64,000 nucleotides of DNA from Megaustenia siamemsis (GCA_032433765.1 JAVIAB010000101.1:62326092-62390091); one strand, 5' to 3'; shown: positions 1-11,935, counted from the first letter of the stretch. Translations and numbers: made by a program. The notes: a model not told the origin generated them from the letters alone.

Positions 1-829
1 CTTTGTTATACCTGATTAAGGCTTTTGTAGAAACGTTGTAGCTTGTCTTGTTTTTTGTTAGTTTAACTGCTCAAAACCATTTAACATTTATTTTCTTTGT
101 TTTTTTCCAGTTGTACACGCGGCCCGGTTTAGTAATTCATATGTATTATATATAATATATGTGCTTTCTCCTTACCAACACACTATTTTGTTACTATTGT
201 CATCTATATTCTTCTTAACAGCAAAAAGGCTGTGAAGTATTATCTGAAAAGTTTAAAGCCCTGCTTTTTTCAATTATTTTAATTTGTCAATTATTTTAAT
301 TATTAATTTTAAATTGTAAGACAAAAGAAAATACAGCAGTGGTATGTAGATAACTTTCTGATAAGTTGAATCAACTATATATATATAAAGTGATAGAAAA
401 AAAGTGATTTGTCAACGCTGACTGAGAAGAGATACCTGAATGTAGGTACTGTTGACAAAATTATTGTATGGGAAATAAATAAAATGTCGCCCAGCCATTG
501 AACGTGTCTTTACTTCATGAGTGGTCAGTGTTGACAATTCAATAAATGTGGACGTTGTTAAAATGTTTAACTCTTTCATCAGAACTGGGAGATGTGTGTT
601 ACAGCAACAGAACGTCATGTGGTAGGAAGAAAAAAAAAACAGTTATTACCTTACATTTTATATGTATATATATATCATATGATATATGCTGTTGAACCGT
701 CAATTAATTCATTAAATGTTTAGGATGCGCACAACGTTTGGTCATTTCTCTTTTATATTCTTGCTATTTATATATGCAAATAAAAAAAAACGTAGTGTAC
801 CGTTACTCCAACTGTCGTATAGAGAATAT
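1..829. other. AT-rich DNA, nothing recognised
   Basis: No repeat family seen elsewhere in the window and no convincing coding frame is visible. Short TA-rich runs lie near 140-165, 375-390 and 662-690. Confidence 0.5.
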
Positions 830-2424
830 GGTGTTCTTCTGCTATCTTTCAGCTCCCTGTGGAGCATAGGTCGTCAACAAACACTTTCCAAGCCGTTCTG
901 TTTTTTGCCAATCTTTTAAGATCACTCCATGTCTTCCCCATCACTTTCATCTATTCTTATATCTGTCCTGTCCAAGAATTCATTAGTCTTCCTATTTGTC
1001 TTTTCCCTTGAGATTCCCTAAAAAGGGCCAGTTGTGTAATACTGTCAGTTGGCTTCTGCAGTGTGTGTCCTATCCAGCACCATCGTTTTCGCTGTATCTC
1101 TTTATCCACTGGTATTTGACTTGTACATTTCCATAATTCTATGTTAGTGATTTTGTCCTGCCATTTCCATACTTTTAATCTGCGTAAGCATCCATTAATA
1201 AAAGGCTATACCTTCATGATTGTCAATTGTGTTGTTCTCCCTGTTTCACAGCCATATAATAGGACTGACTGAAACTTGGAGTTGACAATTTTAATTTTTG
1301 TATTTAACCTAATTTCTTTGGACATTAATGTTTCCCAGTGCAAAAAAGCCCCACTTGCTTATGATATCCTTATGTTGGTATCATTTTCTGTTCCTCCCTC
1401 TTTATCTATATTACTGCTCAGATATATGTAAGATTGTACGTCTAATAGAGGTATTTTTCCTAATTTTATTTTGTTATTGCCAAATGCATTAATTTTCATA
1501 ATGTTGGTCTTACCTTTATTAATCTTCAGTCCTAGCTGTTATGATCTCTCAACAATTATGCTCATTTAATTCTGCATCTGCTGATGGCTGTGTGATTGGA
1601 GAGTTATGTCATCAGCAAAGTCTAAATCATCAAGTTGCTTGGTCCGTGACCACTGAATTCCATTTCTGTTGTTTTGAGTTATTTTCATAACCAAATCTAT
1701 GACCAGAATAAATAGAAATGGAGACAGAAGGCATCCCTGCCTTACTCCTATTCTTATTTCAAATGCTTCTGTAAGCTGCCTTTCATGCACCACGCTGCAT
1801 TTTATTCCTTTATACATTTTTTTTATCATGTTATTAAACTTTATGGGGATTCCGTTCTCTCCATAATGATTCTGCTTAATATTTTTCCTGGCACTGATAG
1901 TAGCATAATTCCCTATAATTTGTGCACTCCTGTAAACTTCCTTTCTTTGGTAGTTTGATCATATAACCTTCTCTCCAGTCTTTAGGTATTTCTTCCCTCT
2001 CCCAAATTTTATCTCATAGATTATGTAACATCTTGGTAGAGGTGCTAATATCTGCTTTGATGGCTTCCGAAGGAATTTCACTTGGTCCTGTTGGTTTACC
2101 ATTTTTTAGTAGATTGATGGTTTTCTTTATTTCTTCTTTGCTTGGTTTTCCGCAGTTAACGTGTAACTCTTTTTCTGCTGGTAGTATATCTGGAGGATTA
2201 TTTGAGCCGGATCTGTTCAAAAGTTTTTCAAAGTGCTCTTTCGATCTCTCCATTTGTTCCCTTATATTACTATGCAGATTTCCTTTCTTATCTTTAATAA
2301 CGGCATTGATTTGTTTGTATTTTTCACTTAATGTATTTGTGCTGTTGCTCACTTATTTCATATTTCCTTTATTTGCTGCTTCCTCTGCCACTTTAGCATT
2401 TATTCCACTTTAAGTATTTATTAT
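830..2424 (-). mobile_element. LINE-B, RTE-like retrotransposon, broken long copy
   Basis: Antisense reverse-transcriptase remnant. Read on the minus strand, 2352-2014 encodes the region just upstream of the RT core (a KPSKEEI..LKNGKPTGPSEIPSEA-type stretch), and 1829-1566 encodes RT with GVRQGCLLSPFLFIL and the LDFADDI active-site box (usual FADD/YADD). The two blocks are in different frames with stops between, so the copy is dead. The C-terminal part continues to about 840, where the sequence matches the ends of LINE-B at 10970-11230 and 42110-42360 ([24 protein letters not shown] block). Endonuclease is missing (5' truncation). Assignment to an RTE-like clade rests on remembered family resemblance. 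Confidence 0.8.
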
Positions 2425-2626
2425 CGATCCCAACCGTTGGCTTCCGGTTCACCCAGCCTTTAATGGGTACCGGATTTTTTCAGGGAATGTAAAGCGGCAC
2501 GGGCGTAATACCGACCACATTACTCCAAAAATCACGTGCCGAAGGTCTTTAAAATTGATGGTCACTAACACCAAATTCCATATACACCACTTTTTGTGAC
2601 GGGGGCACTTTACTTTTTTTTTTATT
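2424..2626 (+). mobile_element. SINE1, 5'-truncated copy (first arm of an inverted pair)
   Basis: Begins inside the Pol III B box (TCGATCCCAACC) and runs through the family body (AAGCGGCACGGGCGTAATAC, TGCCGAAGGTC, GGTCACTAACACC) to the end ACTTTACTTT. It lacks the A box. It lies head-on against the next SINE1 copy. Confidence 0.8.
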
Positions 2627-2771
2627 ACACCCGTGCCGCTTTACTTTCTCAGAAACAAATCAGAAACCCATTTAAGGTTGGGTGAATCTGGAATACGTCG
2701 ATCAGGATCAAACCCGACCTCTTGTCTTTTGTAGTTCAGTTCACTAACCACTGAGCTATAGCGGCTCCCTA
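2627..2771 (-). mobile_element. SINE1, 3'-truncated copy (second arm of an inverted pair)
   Basis: On the minus strand it starts with GGGAGCCGCTATAGCTCAGTGG (A box TAGCTCAGTGG) and carries the B box GGTTTGATCCTGA-like sequence, then stops after the AAAGCGGCACGGGTGTAA block. The missing 3' half is replaced by the opposite-strand copy, so the overlapping parts can fold back on each other. Confidence 0.8.
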
Positions 2772-3196
2772 TTTCTATATGTATCATATCAAAAAGGAGC
2801 TGTTTCCTCTACTCTTTATTTGGTGTATGGGACACATATTGAACTTGGTATCTAACGTATAACTTACATTAGTTTGAAAGTTTTCGATCTGGAATATAAG
2901 AGGAAAAGAGGTTACATTTTAGTTGTGAAAATATATTGCCATAACTTAATTATTGATGAGAATTAATTTTATTTGCAGAAATTAAATAAGAAAATGAATT
3001 GCCTTTTTATGTGTTATGTAAAACTAATAACAATGTCCACATCGTTGTGTCAATTTGGCTGTCGATTAGAATAGCTTCATCTTTCTCATTTCCTTACCAC
3101 AACTTGCCGATGTTGTTAATTTGTGTTGACATAATACGAATATAAAGCAATAACATCGACCGGCTATTCTGGAGTAACCTCAACATTGGTTTTGTC
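2772..3196. other. No recognised feature
   Basis: AT-rich single-copy-looking DNA between a SINE pair and a minisatellite. Confidence 0.4.
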
Positions 3197-3567
3197 AGTC
3201 ATACGGTAAAGTTTGCAAGAAATCATATCATAAGGTAAAGTTTGCAAGAAATCATATCATAAGGTAAAGGTTGCAAGAAATCATATCATAAGGTAAAGTT
3301 TGCAAGAAATCATATCATAAGGTAAAGTTTGCAAGAAATAATATCATAAAGGTTGCAAGAATTCATATCATAAGTAAAGGCTGCAAGAAATCATATCATA
3401 AGGTAAAGGTTTGCAAGAAATCATATCATAAGGTAAAGTTTGCAAGAAATCATATCAAAAGGTAAAGACTGCAAGAAATCATATGATAAGGTAAAGCTGC
3501 AAGAAATCATTCATAAGGTAAAGGCTGCAAGAAATCATATCATAAGGTAAAGGCTGCAAGAAATCAT
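3197..3567. repeat. 29-bp minisatellite
   Basis: About 12-13 tandem units built on CATATCATAAGGTAAAG followed by TTTGCAAGAAAT, with 1-3 base indels and TTT/GGT/GGC variants in the middle. It ends exactly where the LINE-G 3' tail begins. Confidence 0.9.
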
Positions 3568-4043
3568 AATGGATAATTGAGTTCTTGATTTATCTGCTGG
3601 TCATCGTCATTACACTCTGAACATGTCCATAGGTGCTCAGATCTCCACCTCAGCAAGTCTCGCAGTATCCAGCGACTGACGACTCCAGTTCTGTGTTGGT
3701 TGATAAGTCTTCTTACACTCCCACTAAGTTTCTCGTTTGTGGCTGTGCCCATCTTAAATATCACCTTTTTCATCCGAAGTAATGGCGTGGACTCATGATT
3801 GTCGAAGTCATTTGCCCATCCCACATCTCGAAGGGGCATTGGTGACGTTAGCCCGATCCATTGTTTGACCGTCCTCAACAAAAGCGCAGCTAGCCAACCT
3901 GTCCGTTCTTTCATTTCCCCGTACTCCCGCTTCTCCTGGGACGTAGACAAAGGTGACCTTATGTTTTTCTTACTTCTGCAATGACTCTACCCATCGTTCG
4001 CATTCATGACCCTCTTCCACTTTTTTATCACGCTCATCAAATT
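3568..4043 (-). mobile_element. LINE-G 3' fragment (RNase H C-terminus)
   Basis: Antisense match to the 3' part of the long LINE-G at 34670-38090. On the minus strand it starts within the RNase H domain and runs through the C-terminal TCSECNDDD motif to the tail (AACTCAATTATCC). Frame is broken after about 3950. The 3' tail abuts a 29-bp minisatellite and the truncated 5' end abuts a TC/TA tract. Confidence 0.85.
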
Positions 4044-4051
4044 ATCATCAG

Positions 4052-4200
<149 letters not shown>

Positions 4201-4639
4201 AATATACTATATCTATATATAATATAATGGATAATTATGTAGGTTTATTACACTGTGTGATCTGTATTATCTTCGTGGGAAATGATACTACATTTCCTGC
4301 AAGGAAACTTTTGATTTCCATTCATACTATTAATTCCATGGTTTCCATAACTTACCTTTGACCAGTGCGATGGCATCCCAGAAACTGCATCCTAAAAGTA
4401 TAATAGTATTTATTATAATAAATTACTTCAAACATTCGCTAGGCCGAATCATAATCAATATACGCGAGTGCTCAAATAAAGTCAATGCAATGTTTGAAAC
4501 TTCTAGGCTTGGGTTGTTCTATGTTACAGAACGTGATTCGTTATAAGTTAATGATAGGCCCAGTGCTTCTTCATCGTGTCCTACTGTTCTGAAAAATCGT
4601 GGTTTGAAAATACAGAACTATTAACAAAAAGATTAATAG
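4201..4639. other. No recognised feature
   Basis: AT-rich DNA without a repeat match inside the window or a convincing coding frame. Confidence 0.4.
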
Positions 4640-5390
4640 TTTATCTTTGGTCGTATTGTGAACGATGAAACAATAGAAGACATACAGGAACACTTAAACA
4701 AACTCAACAGCTCAGGCACAAAATATAACATGAAAATCAAAATCGACAAAACAGAAGTCGTGAATGTCGCCAAAAATAAACAGAGCATCAACATAACTAT
4801 AGAAGGCAGGCAACTAAAACAAGCAGAGGAATTCAAATATCTATGAAGTTTAGTGACAAACGATAATTTACAAACAGCAGAGATATGCAACAAAGATTTT
4901 AAAATCATTGTCCAACAAGGAAATAACTCTAGAGGCAAAACGAGCACTATACAATACAATCTTCATCCCAACGTTGTGCTACCAATGCCAGACCTGGACC
5001 CTATATGCAAGAACAATAAGAGAAATAACCTCTACTGAGATGCAATGTGCTAGACAAAAGACAGGACACAGTCTGAGAGATAAGATCAGAAATGAAGAAC
5101 AGAGACAAAAACAAGGAATAAAACCCGCCATATAATATATAATAAAAAACAGATAACATGGTTTGGCCACGTGACAAGGCAGTAAGATCAAATCACAACA
5201 CAAAGAGCCCTCAATAAATGTTGTGAGAATACCACACCCAAGGGTCGACCACGAAAAATATGGATCGGTGGAATATTAGAAACACTAGGAAACATACCAG
5301 CAGCAGAGGCGAACAGAAGAGCAAAAGACCGCAAATTATATCTCCCCTCGACGCTGAAAGGCAAATGAGGATAGAAAGAGGAAGAAGATG
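4640..5390 (+). mobile_element. LINE-A C-terminal fragment (RTE-like)
   Basis: Sense-strand remnant of the RT and post-RT part. 4658-4846 reads ETIEDIQEHLNKLNSSG and later KIDKTEVVNVAKNKQSINI, the segment after the ADD box. 4908-5135 reads CYQCQTWTLYARTIREITS, the LINE-A C-terminal block, in another frame. It ends with GACGCTGAAAGGCAAATGAGG and a purine-rich AGGAAGAAGATG tail. The same end seeds the 57-bp minisatellite at 15300-16165. Several frameshifts show it is dead. Confidence 0.85.
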
Positions 5391-5444
5391 TATTTTGATC
5401 CTTTAGTCTTGTTACTCGGCCACACTATTTTTTCCTCTTTGTTC

Positions 5445-5448
<4 letters not shown>

Positions 5449-5501
<53 letters not shown>
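5449..5501. repeat. (TA)n microsatellite
   Basis: About 25 TA dinucleotides directly downstream of the LINE-A tail. Confidence 0.97.
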
Positions 5502-5502
<1 letters not shown>

Positions 5503-6247
5503 AGTGTGTAAGTTATATCATTTCCTTCATTCATAATCTCTGATCTGATTTCCCAGGTCGTTTCATGCCATATTTATCAAACATGTCGGTTAGACGCAGT
5601 AAATGTAGATGTTGAAATGGTAGAATGTTTCTCGTCAGGTTTTGTTCGTCGTAGGCTGCTTACACTTGAGTAATCAGACAGAAATCTAAATGGAACGAGA
5701 TTAAGTGTTGGGCAACTTTTTATGTGTGCTACGTCATCGTAATGGTTCCCTAAACCGGCCGTGCGCAAATCTTACTGTCTGCTGTTTGATGTGCGACGGG
5801 GATAATTTGACGACTTAATGTGTGCCTATATGATCGGAATTGGAGTCATCAACGATGGCCAAGCATCATCTAGTGCTACGACGATCATCATTTTCAAGAG
5901 GACGTAACTTACCGGTATATGGGGATAGGCGGCAGGAACAATTGAAAGCTATGCATGAAAAGCATCCCTTGTTGCAGTTTCTTCACATTACAAGTCGCAT
6001 GTCTGTGTTAGTCACCTCTAGTGACTCGGGCAGACGGTGCTGGTAAACCTGGGAAGGCCGACCGTCTAAGGGCAGAATCCCCCTACAGAAAAGATCATCT
6101 GCTGCCTTGCAGGAAGATTGGGGACAATCAAAGGCTAAGGAAAGCAAACCTGAATAAAATGCTCGCTGAAATCGGATGCGCTGGGCCTCTGACGCAGAAC
6201 ACAGTGCATCGTTTTAACGGGTGTTCAGTCGGAGTGGATATGGTAGA
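5502..6247. other. No recognised feature
   Basis: Short open frames exist (5840-6046 and 6021-6365 on the plus strand) but neither shows a family motif. 6000-6247 is more GC-rich than its surroundings and may be the 5' part of the LINE-I fragment that follows. Confidence 0.35.
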
Positions 6248-6495
6248 CTCTAACTGTGATGTTCTGTCTGTTGTGTCTGTGATGTTACATGTCTTTATTG
6301 CTCTTTTCATTATCCAAGCAATCTTAAGGATTTTTCTGAGAAATTTGGTTCAAACTATAGCCTGAACAAAATCTTTCTCTAACTGTGATGTTCTGTCTGT
6401 GGGGGCGATCAACACACTTGGCCTGACAACTGACTTCATGTGAGAGTCTGGGATCCTACTCTGACTGAGTCCTGATCGCAGACAGACAGACAGAT
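6248..6495 (+). mobile_element. LINE-I 3' end, interrupted by a LINE-F fragment
   Basis: 6401-6480 matches the 3' end of the LINE-I copy at 33979-34414 (ACAACTGACTTCATG, GAGAGTCTGG, ATCCTACTCTGA). A 24-base direct repeat lies at 6248-6271 and 6377-6400, flanking a 105-bp insert. The insert's last 94 bases before the repeat boundary region equal 9227-9320. The element ends in CAGACAGACAGACAG. Confidence 0.65.
6272..6376 (-). mobile_element. 105-bp LINE-F fragment with a 24-bp flanking duplication
   Basis: Bases 6285-6378 are identical, with no mismatch over 94 bases, to 9227-9320 inside a LINE-F copy. The long flanking direct repeat suggests a target-site duplication, though a duplication by slippage is also possible. 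The identity implies a recent copy event. Confidence 0.7.
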
Positions 6496-6965
6496 TGTCT
6501 TCACAGAACAACAGTCTATAGATTGTTGGTCCTTCCTGATCCAGCTCTTAAGTTGTTTTCATTTGAATCATAGGCGGTATATGACTGGTGTACATTTTTT
6601 TTTATTGACAACCTACGAGTTTTAATGTATTTCCTTCAATAAAGCTATAGTTGAGACAACAGTATCAGTTGTCACTGGTCAAAACACAACTAAACAAGCA
6701 ACGCATGATAAATCATATGTGTGGAATTACTCATTATTAACTTGAAATAATTTCAACATTACATTACTTACTCCAGATTTTCCTTCTATTATGACATTCC
6801 TGATCTGGGAAGACAGTTGTGTTGTGTTACAGAACATACATGTACGTGTTATCACGCTTCTGACGATATTCTTATTTCTACCGTTTGTGGATGAAAGAGA
6901 TCCATCGTTCAGTACATTCTTTAATTTCCATTTAAACACGTTGCCTAGTTTCAACAATGTGGGTT
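6496..6965. other. No recognised feature
   Basis: No shared repeat and no family motif. A 77-codon frame at 6791-7024 runs into the following minisatellite and is unlikely to be a gene. Confidence 0.4.
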
Positions 6966-7715
6966 ATCTCTTCTTATTACTACCTAATTTGATCTTCATC
7001 TCTTCTTATTTCCAACCCATTTGATCTTCATCTCTTCTTATTTCTAACCCATTTGTTCTTTATCTCATCTTATTTCTAGCCCATTTGATCTTTAACTCAT
7101 CTTATTTCTAGCCCATTTGTTCTTTATCTCATCTTATTTCTAGCCCATTTGATCTTTAACTCATCTTATTTCTAGCCCATTTGTTCTTTATCTCATCTTA
7201 TTTCTAGCCCATTTGATCATTAACTCATCTTATTTCTAACCCATTTGTTCTTTATCTCATCTTATTTCTAGCCCATTTGTACTTTATCTCATCTTATTTC
7301 TAATCCATTTGTTCTTTATCTCATCTTATTTCTAGCCCATTTGATCTTTAACTCATCTTATTTCTAGCCCATTTGTTCTTTATCTCATCTTATTTCTAGC
7401 CCATTTGATCTTTAACTCATCTTATTTCTAACCCATTTGTTCTTTATCTCATCTTATTTCTAGCCCATTTGTTCTTTATCTCATCTTATTTCTAGCCCAT
7501 TTGTTCTTTATCTCATCTTATTTCTAGCCCATTTGATCTTTAACTCATCTTATTTCTAACCCATTTGTTCTTTATCTCATCTTATTTCTAACCCATTTGT
7601 TCTTTATCTCATCTTATTTCTAACCCATTTGTTCTTTACCTCATCTTATTTCTAGCCCATTTGTTCTTTATCTCATCTTATTACTAGCTCATTTGTTCTT
7701 CATCTCTTCTTACAT
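6966..7715. repeat. 32-bp minisatellite
   Basis: About 23 units of a monomer made of CTCATCTTATTTCTAGCCC and ATTTGTTCTTTAT. Two main variants alternate: GTTCTTTAT-C and GATCTTTAA-C, giving a partial 64-bp higher-order pattern. Confidence 0.95.
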
Positions 7716-8643
7716 TTGTGACATTTTGTATGGACATTTCCATAATCTGCCAAGCTATGTTATTGGTTGTTTATGTATGCAGTTAAACACTGGGTTTAAG
7801 CAGATACGTCTGTGTATGACCATTATCCAATTACAGTCACTCATTTGATCACTCCATCTGGTATGCTCAAAGATATATTTGTTTTTGTAATTAACCACCT
7901 TATCTGGCCTTTAGTGCATAGACAAATGTTTGGTAGCAAGCAATAATGATATGTCAGTTGTATGGTAATAATGTTAGTGATTATGCTGGATGCTGCTTTG
8001 CTGAACAGCTTCTCTCGTGGTTGAATCTGCCAATATTGGATAAACAGATCCAGCCACAGAGCGAACAAGAACAAGATGTATTAGTGGTACCTGGCCTCAT
8101 CTCCTTTCACCAGCGTCTTATGTCATCTTAATTTGATATCAGTACTGCCGATATTTTATTAATGAACCACTGTACGCTAAAACTATACTTTTACACATAT
8201 CATATCTTATATACTACAATCAACAATCTATTTCCATGATCAATGCAACATTTCAGTATTAATGAATTAAAGAAAAGAAAACAATTTCGCGGTGTTATGT
8301 AAAAACATTACCTGGGTTATCGTAAAAACGGATCAAACTGAATACACAGTTTTTTTAAGAAAAAGCCTGGGCGTCTAATACACGTAATGATGGTGTTAGA
8401 AGAGAAATACAAACTAAAAGAGTAGACTAACTAACTTCAGAAAAAAAAAAAGAAGCACGAAGACAGAAAATGTTTTTATAGAGCTTGCCGCATCATGCAA
8501 TCTGACCAGTAAAAAGCACCACCGAACTTGTGTTTTAGCTCATTAGCTTCTTGACACAAAAACTATAAGGGAGCTAGATCTATCTAGTTTAGGATCCCAC
8601 TGGTTTAACTCCCTATTAGACTTAAGGCTAGCGAAACGCCCGC
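7716..8643. other. No recognised feature
   Basis: The opposing short frames at 7841-8131 show no family motif. A poly-A run lies at 8440-8452. Confidence 0.4.
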
Positions 8644-8916
8644 CTGAATGTACTGTCACACTGTACTGAATGTACTGTCACACTGTACTGAATGTACTGT
8701 CACACTGTACTGAATGTACTGTCACACTGTACTGAATGTACTGTCACACTGTACTGAATGTACTGTCACACTGTACTGAATGTACTGTCACACTGTACTG
8801 AATGTACTGTCACACTGTACTGAATGTGCTGTCACACTGTACTGAATGTACTGTCACACTGTACTGAATGTACTGTCACACTGCACTGAATGTACTGTCA
8901 TACTGTACTGAATGCA
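8644..8916. repeat. 22-bp minisatellite
   Basis: About 12 almost perfect head-to-tail units of TGAATGTACTGTCACACTG plus TAC. Only the last units carry substitutions, which points to recent expansion. Confidence 0.97.
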
Positions 8917-8944
8917 TATAATAGTTGAAACTATAGTCTGCACT

Positions 8945-9320
8945 AGGTTAAAACTATCATCGTTGTCGGGTCAAATGTTCGACGCAGAACGTTGCGTTCA
9001 ACACATGCCGTCTGAAATAATCTCTGTCTCTAGCCAGATCTTATACTTTTTCAGTTGTCATGTTCAGGGTCTCTTTGATGTCTAAAACCACCGTATTGGT
9101 CTGACCCTGACGCGTCGTTCTAAAACCATACACTCCCTTTATGTTCTTCTTAAATCGGTGTGTCTTTTGACATGGCTATATTATTTTAATTTCATCTTTA
9201 TAATGATGTTAATAAGCCAATGCTTTTTACATGTCTTTATTGCTCTTTTCATTATCCAAGCAATCTTAAGGATTTTTCTGAGAAATTTGGTTCAAACTAT
9301 AGCCTGAACAAAATCTTTCT
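8945..9320 (-). mobile_element. LINE-F C-terminal fragment (RTE-like)
   Basis: On the minus strand, scattered frames give pieces of a LINE C-terminus: a GHV-K-H block, a basic QGQ block and DLARDRD..FRR..LNATFC. The same end occurs at 48885-49665, where it is expanded into a 61-bp array. 9227-9320 is identical to 6285-6378. Confidence 0.75.
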
Positions 9321-9829
9321 GACTGAATCAACTGTCCAACCAGCAGTCAGAAAATAAACGTCGCAATCATACTCTTGTTCAAAGCAATGAGTGTTGACTT
9401 CACTGTGACATCACGGGCCTAAGTCACTTGTTACCCCTAGTCCACACTTAAATGTCCCCGTCACTTCACATTTGCTTAACAGTCAAGAGACGAGTATCTG
9501 ATTATCCAAGTGTATCCTGTAAGGTACGTCACGTGCGTTAACTGCTGCAATGTTATTTTTGTGTCTGTGTTGCTATTTCGGGATACTCAAGTGGGTGTCG
9601 AATCGTGTGATAACCTTCAATGTCGCATTATATATTTCGATGACGTTCATTTACTGTGTGTTTCAAATGCGTCCTATGGCTCATGTATTATTGCTTGGTC
9701 TATCCGCCGCCTTGACGATCGCATATACTCTACAACCGTACTATTATTGTTATAGCACAGTTGCGAGTGAATCATTCATGTTTGCTATGTCCATTGTTAA
9801 GAGTGTATCACTAATAGTAGCTATACTAA
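9321..9829. other. No recognised feature
   Basis: Plus-strand frames at 9510-9755 and 9550-9957 run through, but only the part after about 9830 is recognisable (LINE-D2). Confidence 0.35.
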
Positions 9830-10435
9830 GACAGGTAAATGAATTTAAACATCTGGGAACAATGTTAACCTCAGAAGGTGGATGCACAACACATGTGAGA
9901 TGCAGAATAGCTCAGGCAAAAACAACTTTACAAAAAAAATTGAGGAAGATACTGTGAAACCTATTTTGGACAATAGAAACCAGAAAAGGAGTTCTAAAAT
10001 TGTATGTAGAGCCAGTCATAATGTTTGGATGTGAATCATGGTCAATATCAGAACATACAAGAAAATCACCGGGGGGTGTAGAAATGTGGTTTTACCGAAG
10101 AATGTTGAGAATACCATGGATAGCTAACAGGAGTAATGAAAACGTTCTGAAAGCGGTCAAAGCAAAAAGAGAGCAAATATCCAATATTAGGAAGAAACAA
10201 TCATCATTTTTTTTTTTGCCATGTAATGAGAAGATAACAGTTGGAATATATTGTGATAACTGGGAAAATTGAGGGACGAAGAGATAGAGGGAAGCAAAGA
10301 GAAAAGATACCAGACAGCTTAAGAGCATGGCTTGGCAGAAGGTCAACAGCAGAAATGATAAATAAATGTCGAGATCAAAGTTGTGGAGAGGCATGATCAT
10401 CTACGTCAGCCGGCATGGTACTTGATGATGGTGAT
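9830..10435 (+). mobile_element. LINE-D2 C-terminal fragment (RTE-like)
   Basis: Sense C-terminus of an RTE-like ORF: VNEFKHLGTMLTSEG, then VEMWFYRRMLRIPW, KRE..SNIRKKQSS, and a frame-shifted end reading REKIPDSLRAWLGRRSTAEM. The 3' end has the short ATGATGGTGAT tail typical of RTE elements. It is 5' truncated with several frameshifts. Confidence 0.85.
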
Positions 10436-10569
10436 TAGCGAAGTACTATGCTACGAGTAAGTCATTGTTTTTTGCTACTCGCTCTGTGGCAAGCATTCAG
10501 CAGCTAGGAGAAACGTCTTCTTATTAATGGTTTGTTTCTTTTAATCGCAACTCTCCTTTTAACTTTAAT

Positions 10570-10890
10570 CATCATCATTGATTGTCGTCTCCGCATAAAA
10601 GGTTAGCTACCATGGAGCACCATTCCTCTATGTCTCTTGCTTTCATGATACAGATTGTCATAAGCTGATTTGTCCATCTTTTTATGATACTCGTCTTTGT
10701 TAGTCTTGGTCTGCCACTGCTTCGATTACCCTGTATTTTCCCTTCCAATATTACTTTTAGTAATCTGTTATGTATTTTAACATGCCCCTGAAATTCCATT
10801 TGTCTTGGTCTAATTGTGTTTAGTAGGTCTCTTTTAATTTTTAGTTCTTTTAAAAATTCATCTTTTGTTTTCTTGTCTTTCCATCCAATT
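10570..10890 (-). mobile_element. LINE-C 3' part, left of a LINE-B insertion
   Basis: On the minus strand 10799-10575 reads FQGHVKIHNRLLKVILEGKI then RPRLTKTSIIKRWTN and EEWCSMVANL, the LINE-C C-terminus, with an AATGATGATGATT tail at 10570. The element breaks at about 10890 in CCATCCAATTCTACC and resumes at about 11432, so LINE-B lies inside it. Confidence 0.85.
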
Positions 10891-11431
10891 CTACCTTCTT
10901 CCTCTTCTTCTTCCTCTTCTTCTTCTCCTTCTCTTCTTGTCCTCTTCTCCTTCCTCTTCTCTTGTTCTTCTTTATCTACCTTTCAGCACCCTGTGGAGCA
11001 TAGATCTTCGACAAACACTTTCCAAGCCGTCTTGTGTTTCTTGCCATTCTTTTAAGATCATTCCATAGCTTCCCCATCATTTTCATCTATACTTCTATCT
11101 GTCCTCTCCAATAATTCATTCGTCTTCATATTTGTCTTTTCCCTTGGGGATTCCAGAAAAGGGCCTGTTGTGTAATACTCTCAGTTGGCTTCCGCAGAGT
11201 GTGTCCTATCCAGCGCCATCGAGTCAGATAGTCTTTATCTTTCCTGAGTGGTGGATTTACTTTTATTCTTTTCTTTGACTTGTCCATGTATGTGAAGTTT
11301 TTTTCGGCTTGTTTTCTACAGTATGGGATAGCCAGTCCCATGCCCAACCCTCCTTTATCGCCTCTTACGAACATGCTTGGTAGGGTACAGCGCCATTACA
11401 CTTTACTCCCCTTTCGGGCCACTGCAGCTCA
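10891..11431 (-). mobile_element. LINE-B 3' fragment inserted in LINE-C
   Basis: On the minus strand it reads [20 protein letters not shown] (11374-11126 region), then GKRQ and a purine-only GAAGAAGAG tail at 10900-10970. Upstream it carries a segment (11253-11431) with CCCATACTGTAGAAAACAAG and a CGAAAGGGGAGTAAAG-type block that also precedes LINE-B at 41950-42110, so that segment belongs to the family. About 25 bases of the LINE-C target appear to be lost at the junction. Confidence 0.8.
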
Positions 11432-11935
11432 CGGCTTCAATTGTATGTTCTGTTTTCTAGTCTTGTCGATGTTTCTGCACCATACAAAGGCTTCAACTGT
11501 CTGTTCTGTTTTCTAGTGTAGGCGATGTTTCTGCACCATACAAAGGCTTCAATTGTCTGTTCTGTTTTCTAGTGTAGTCGATGTTTCTGCACCATACAAA
11601 GGCTTACAATTGTCTGTTCTGTTTTCTAGTCTTGTCGATGGTACTGCACCATACAAAGGCTTCAACTGTCTGTTCTGTTTTCTAGTCTAGTCGATGTTTC
11701 TGCACCATACAAAGGCTTCAATTGTCTGTTCTGTTTTCTAGTGTAGTCGATGTTTCTGCACCATACAAAGGCTTCAATTGTCTGTTCTGTTTTCTAGTTT
11801 AGTCGATGTTTCTGCACCATACAAAGGCTCCAATTGTCTGTTCTGTTTTCTAGTGTAGTCGATGTTTCTGCACCATACAGAGGCTTCAATTGTCTGTTCT
11901 GTTTTCTAGTTTAGTCGATGTTTCTGCACCATACA
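11432..11935 (-). repeat. 56-bp minisatellite derived from LINE-C
   Basis: Nine units. Each contains TTCTGCACCATACAAAGGC, TTCAATTGTCTGTTCTG and TTTTCTAGTGTAGTCGATG. The monomer corresponds to a single LINE-C segment at 23203-23260, and LINE-C sequence continues on both sides, so this is an in-place expansion of LINE-C code. Confidence 0.92.
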
